Assembly (NCBI RefSeq): GCF_001064145.1
Contig: NZ_JVOJ01000010.1
Coordinates: forward strand, 1-64,000
Origin: Sanguibacter keddieii
GTDB taxonomy: Bacteria > Actinomycetota > Actinomycetes > Actinomycetales > Actinomycetaceae
Direction: 5' to 3'
Length of the DNA: 64,000 nt
Below the pieces are notes generated by a model. That model made no database searches. It saw only the letters and a program-made list of their open reading frames with translations, and had not been told where the DNA came from. The position numbers and the translations under genes are program-made. Below are positions 61,693-64,000 of the stretch, one piece after another (the stretch's first letter is position 1; each line of letters begins with the position of its first letter).

Positions 61693-61723
61693 AGCCGCCC
61701 GGCCCCACTGGGACCGGGCGGCT
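61693..61723 (-). terminator. Hairpin terminator after aldolase gene
   Basis: A 14-bp stem (agccgcccggcccc and complement with one mismatch) and a three-base loop lie 37 bp past the stop at 61761; CTTCGTTGTGTTTG follows on the minus strand. Confidence 0.85.
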
Positions 61724-61760
61724 CACGCTTCAGGCCGCTACGCGGCCATCAGCGAAGGGT

Positions 61761-62786
<1,026 letters not shown>

Positions 62787-62957
62787 TTGGAGCCTCCTAA
62801 TCGAGTGACAGTTTTGTCGTGATCGATTCTCTCACATTTTGCACGAGCGGGGAGGGGAAGGAAGTCCCGTTCGGACAGGGTCTTTTCTTCCCACGGCCGC
62901 ATGTGGTAGGCGTTTCGCGAGTCCGGGGTATTCGGCGCGTTTCCTCTCGGGTCTGAG

Positions 62958-62986
62958 CCGCGACGAGGCCTGGGCACTCGTCGCGG
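62958..62986 (-). terminator. Hairpin terminator after TrmH-type methyltransferase gene
   Basis: A perfect 10-bp stem (ccgcgacgag / ctcgtcgcgg) with a nine-base loop lies 27 bp past the stop at 63013. No clear T run follows. Confidence 0.65.
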
Positions 62987-63012
62987 GACGGGTGCCCTGT
63001 GCGGTGGCGGGT

Positions 63013-63708
63013 TCAGGTGCTGGAGGGGGCACTGAGGCGCGAGGCGTGCGCCCACATGACGATCGCGGCGGCGTGACCGACGTTCATGGACCGAGTCGAA
63101 CCGCGCTGAGTAATCGCGACGACGATCTCGCACGCCCGGATCATCTCCTCGCTCAGTCCGGAGGCCTCCGATCCGAACACAAGGCAGGCGCGCTCAGGCA
63201 GCACCGCGCCCTCGAGCGCGACGGACCCCTCGACATTGTCGACGCCGACCAGTGTCAAGCCCTCACGCGAGCAATGCTCAACGAGTTCGCCCACCTCGAG
63301 CCGGTGATCCACCGGAAGATAACGGTCGGTGACCATTGCGCCGCGACGGTTCCACCGCTTGTGCCCCACGACGTGGACGCGGCGCGCACCCATGGCATTC
63401 GCCGTGCGCACAATCGACCCGATATTGAAGTCGTGATCAAGATTCTCCACTGCCACCTCGAAGGGCAGCGAGCGGGCAGCGATGTCCGCGCGGATCGCGC
63501 CCATCGTCCAGTAGCGGTAGCGGTCTTCGACGTTGCGCCGATCCCCCGCCTTGAGGAGTTCCCGGTCGTAGTGCTCGCCGACCGGCCAGGCGGCCTCCCC
63601 GCCCGGCCACGGACCGACCCCGACCTGCCCGGACTGCGCGGCCCCGGCCTCGTCGTTCCCGCACGCGCCATCACGCGCGATGTCACACCCGTTTTCACTC
63701 TCGTTCAC
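63013..63708 (-). CDS. SpoU/TrmH-family RNA 2'-O-methyltransferase
   Basis: The 231-aa protein has the SPOUT knot motifs: ENLDHDFNIGSIVRTANAMG (motif 1, with the RTANA part), LVFGSEASGLSEEMIRAC (motif 2) and QRGSTRSMNVGHAAAIVMWA (motif 3), which bind S-adenosylmethionine. The target is tRNA or rRNA ribose, undetermined. GTG at 63708 is preferred: GGTGGGATCC precedes it, and the in-frame extension to 63987 runs into the divergent HAD gene. A poorly conserved Gly/Ala-rich stretch occupies residues 10-45. It is divergent from the HAD gene across 34 bp. Confidence 0.88.
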   Translation of the reverse strand: MNESENGCDIARDGACGNDEAGAAQSGQVGVGPWPGGEAAWPVGEHYDRELLKAGDRRNVEDRYRYWTMGAIRADIAARSLPFEVAVENLDHDFNIGSIVRTANAMGARRVHVVGHKRWNRRGAMVTDRYLPVDHRLEVGELVEHCSREGLTLVGVDNVEGSVALEGAVLPERACLVFGSEASGLSEEMIRACEIVVAITQRGSTRSMNVGHAAAIVMWAHASRLSAPSST

Positions 63709-63742
63709 GGATCCCACCCTAGCGGCACCGTAGAATGGAGGC

Positions 63743-64000
63743 ATGACTGCCCTGACGCACGAACCCACACCACTGACCGAACTGCCTCCCGTGAGCGCGT
63801 GGCTCTCCGACATGGACGGCGTCCTGGTCAAGGAGAATCGAGCGCTTCCGGGCGCGAACGAGTTCCTTTCCGCTCTGCGCGAGAAGAACATCCCCTTCCT
63901 GGTCCTCACCAACAATTCGGTGTTCACGAACCGCGACCTGTCCGCGCGCCTGGCGAACTCCGGCCTGGACATCCCCGAGGACAACATCTGGACCTCCGCG
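63743..64000 (+). CDS. NagD-like HAD-family phosphatase, N-terminal part, cut by window edge
   Basis: From ATG at 63743, 86 codons are open to the right edge. The first HAD motif is WLSDMDGVLVKEN, with the nucleophile and general-acid aspartates, and motif II is FLVLTNNSVFTNRDLSARLA. This spacing fits NagD/p-nitrophenyl phosphatase-like enzymes, which have a large cap after motif II. The cap and later motifs lie outside the window. The gene is divergent from the methyltransferase gene, with TGGAGGC just before the ATG. Confidence 0.85.
   Translation, partial: MTALTHEPTPLTELPPVSAWLSDMDGVLVKENRALPGANEFLSALREKNIPFLVLTNNSVFTNRDLSARLANSGLDIPEDNIWTSA

Overview
The window is high-GC, gene-dense bacterial DNA of actinobacterial type. 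Supporting signs are an actinobacterial-type SerC, a full-length DtxR/IdeR-type regulator, DUF3027 and DUF4032 proteins, a solitary GroEL under CIRCE control, a LytR_C protein, a WXG100 protein, and an NlpC/P60 hydrolase behind a c-di-AMP (ydaO-type) riboswitch. Gene content and style resemble Actinomycetaceae such as Schaalia or Actinomyces; that placement is inference from reading, not from a search.

Layout. 1-560: 5' part of an IS256-type transposase leaving the left edge, then short tandem repeats. 0.56-6 kb: a leftward group of an EamA transporter, a 1397-aa degenerate helicase-like protein and a coupled 73-aa protein, behind tRNA-Arg. 6-14.6 kb: tandem universal stress protein, riboswitch-led NlpC/P60 hydrolase, DtxR regulator, SerC, MFS exporter, purine permease, DUF3027 and a cold-shock-domain protein. 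14.8-21.7 kb: three tandem paralogous TPM-domain membrane proteins followed by PspA, which looks like an envelope-stress island. 21.7-25.4 kb: NYN protein, then a TetR regulator divergent from a fusion of a retinol-saturase/CrtI-like flavoprotein with a ferredoxin-reductase module, with two palindromic operators between them. 25.4-29.2 kb: glpF-glpK and a divergent SorC-type regulator. 29.2-37.2 kb: lysS, then a sugar locus (PfkB kinase, GH4 glycosidase, PIG-L deacetylase, ABC binding protein and two permeases, no ATPase). 37.3-41.8 kb: panD, panC, a DUF2520 protein and two PH-domain membrane proteins, one frameshifted at a C7 run. 41.9-45.3 kb: OmpR-type two-component system and an HD-family-like protein whose HD pair reads HG. 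45.3-48.9 kb: repeat-rich spacers, WXG100, GroEL with two CIRCE sites. 48.9-57.2 kb: LytR_C protein, Ung, tRNA-Thr, DsbA-like thioredoxin, a Ser/Thr kinase, an MsmK-type ATPase, DUF4032 and GDPD. 57.2-64 kb: two poorly known proteins, flotillin, a repeat-rich gap, class II aldolase, a TrmH-type methyltransferase and the start of a NagD-like HAD phosphatase.

How the parts work together. Several systems deal with the envelope: TPM/PspA, flotillin, the NlpC/P60 hydrolase under c-di-AMP control, the DsbA-like protein and the kinase. Carbon uptake is served by glpF/glpK and by the ABC/GH4/PIG-L/PfkB locus; the latter lacks its own ATPase and could use the MsmK-type ATPase 16 kb away. Intergenic space carries two repeated sequence types: a 13-mer (GACGAGGCCGGGG) found ten times exactly, often paired as terminator stems, and a roughly 105-120 bp GC-rich structured repeat found in four or five copies beside terminators.
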